This document shows positions 47,337 to 47,772 of a stretch of DNA of 47,772 nt, piece by piece. Where the stretch lies: positions 1 to 47,772 of the IMG/VR virus record IMGVR_UViG_3300006128_000019, one strand, 5' to 3'. The notes beneath the pieces are model-generated. The model was not told the DNA's origin, searched no databases, and saw only the letters and a list, made by a program, of their open reading frames with translations. Every line of letters begins with the position of its first letter. Within the stretch, counting starts at the first letter, position 1. Both the position numbers and the translations under genes were made by a program. Source of the stretch: a virus.

Positions 47337-47772
47337 ATGGCAAATACTACATCAGCAACTAATAATAATCCTTTAATAAATTATTTTAATAGAGATTTTG
47401 CTTCTTTACAAAATGATTTATTAAATTATGCAACTAATTATCATGGAGATGCTTTAAAATATTTAAATTCTGCTACACCAGATTATTTTTATATCCAATT
47501 ATTGGCATATATTGGAGATACTTTAGGATATCAATTAGATAAATCTTTTAATGAAGGATTTAGAACTTCAGCACAACAAAGAGAATCTTTAATAAGAATT
47601 GCAAAAGATTTTATGTTTAATGATTTCTATGCTAAACCCGCTTCTACACAAATTTCTCTTAGTATTAATATTCCTTATTTAATTGACTCTTTAGGAAATA
47701 TTACTCCTGACTCTAGTTATTATTTTACTATTACACCTGGTTTAATTGTACAATCAACTACAAATGCTTTTT
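47337..47772 (+). CDS. Baseplate wedge protein gp6/baseplate J-like, truncated by window edge
   Basis: 145 codons visible. INYFNRDFASLQNDLLNYA and YFYIQLLAYIGDTLGYQLD are the usual start of gp6/J-type wedge proteins ('F...S...D.L...LL..IGD.L.Y..D'). The gene continues beyond the window. Starts 11 bases after the gp25-like stop. Confidence 0.82.
   Translation, partial: MANTTSATNNNPLINYFNRDFASLQNDLLNYATNYHGDALKYLNSATPDYFYIQLLAYIGDTLGYQLDKSFNEGFRTSAQQRESLIRIAKDFMFNDFYAKPASTQISLSINIPYLIDSLGNITPDSSYYFTITPGLIVQSTTNAF

Noticed and set aside
1-47772. CRISPR arrays or cas operons
   Set aside because: No regularly spaced repeats were seen; the Cas4-like nuclease at 40312 stands alone among replication and late genes.

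Overview
The window is a very AT-rich piece of a lytic, T4-type (contractile-tailed) phage genome. The host is probably a member of the Bacteroidota (Flavobacteriia-like): promoters on the + strand carry the TAnnTTTG -7 box of that phylum, Shine-Dalgarno sequences are essentially absent, and starts sit in A-rich leaders. The phage type follows from homologues of T4 gp41, gp61, gp46/47, UvsX, gp32, RNase H/FEN, a gp55-like sigma, and baseplate gp5/gp25/gp6. Coding is dense, with many stop/start overlaps.

Left arm (1-22954, all minus strand): a partial IS607-type serine recombinase; a B12-dependent ribonucleotide reductase; a replicative helicase gene broken in two by a natural split intein with a free-standing homing endonuclease between the halves; a 5'-3' exonuclease; a cluster of small genes; ThyX; UvsX; a gp32-like ssDNA-binding protein; small unknown genes; an RNA locus (14.86-15.17 kb) with two tandem 'mini-element + cloverleaf' modules; four unknown proteins; one polypeptide that fuses Mre11 (gp47) to Rad50 (gp46); primase; and a RuvC-like resolvase.

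Right arm (23124-47772, plus strand): QueE, MazG and a 5'(3')-deoxyribonucleotidase among small accessory genes; a roughly 600-nt apparently non-coding structured region (28.2-28.85 kb) that ends at a strong terminator; a tRNA cluster (Asn-like, Lys, Trp, Phe, Cys, Leu-like) interleaved with small genes; a stand-alone tRNA-binding OB-fold protein; a CCA-adding enzyme; an acyl-carrier-protein domain running in frame (across one TAA) into an HD hydrolase-phosphopantetheine adenylyltransferase; FolE2; a Cas4/RecB-like nuclease; a sugar-transferase-like cassette; a gp55-like sigma; and the start of the baseplate genes.

The genes form four working groups. The replication/recombination set is helicase, primase, SSB, UvsX, MR complex, FEN and resolvase. 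The nucleotide supply set is NrdJ, ThyX, MazG, deoxyribonucleotidase, and QueE/FolE2 for 7-deazaguanine precursors. The translation set is tRNAs without encoded CCA, the CCA enzyme and the tRNA-binding protein. The fourth is a small 4'-phosphopantetheine set (ACP, HD, CoaD). Two promoter classes can be read from the sequence: GTAGATAAA-N8-TAnnTTTG before seven + strand units, and a TATATTTATATAAATAAAA motif that contains a T4-late-like TATAAATA.
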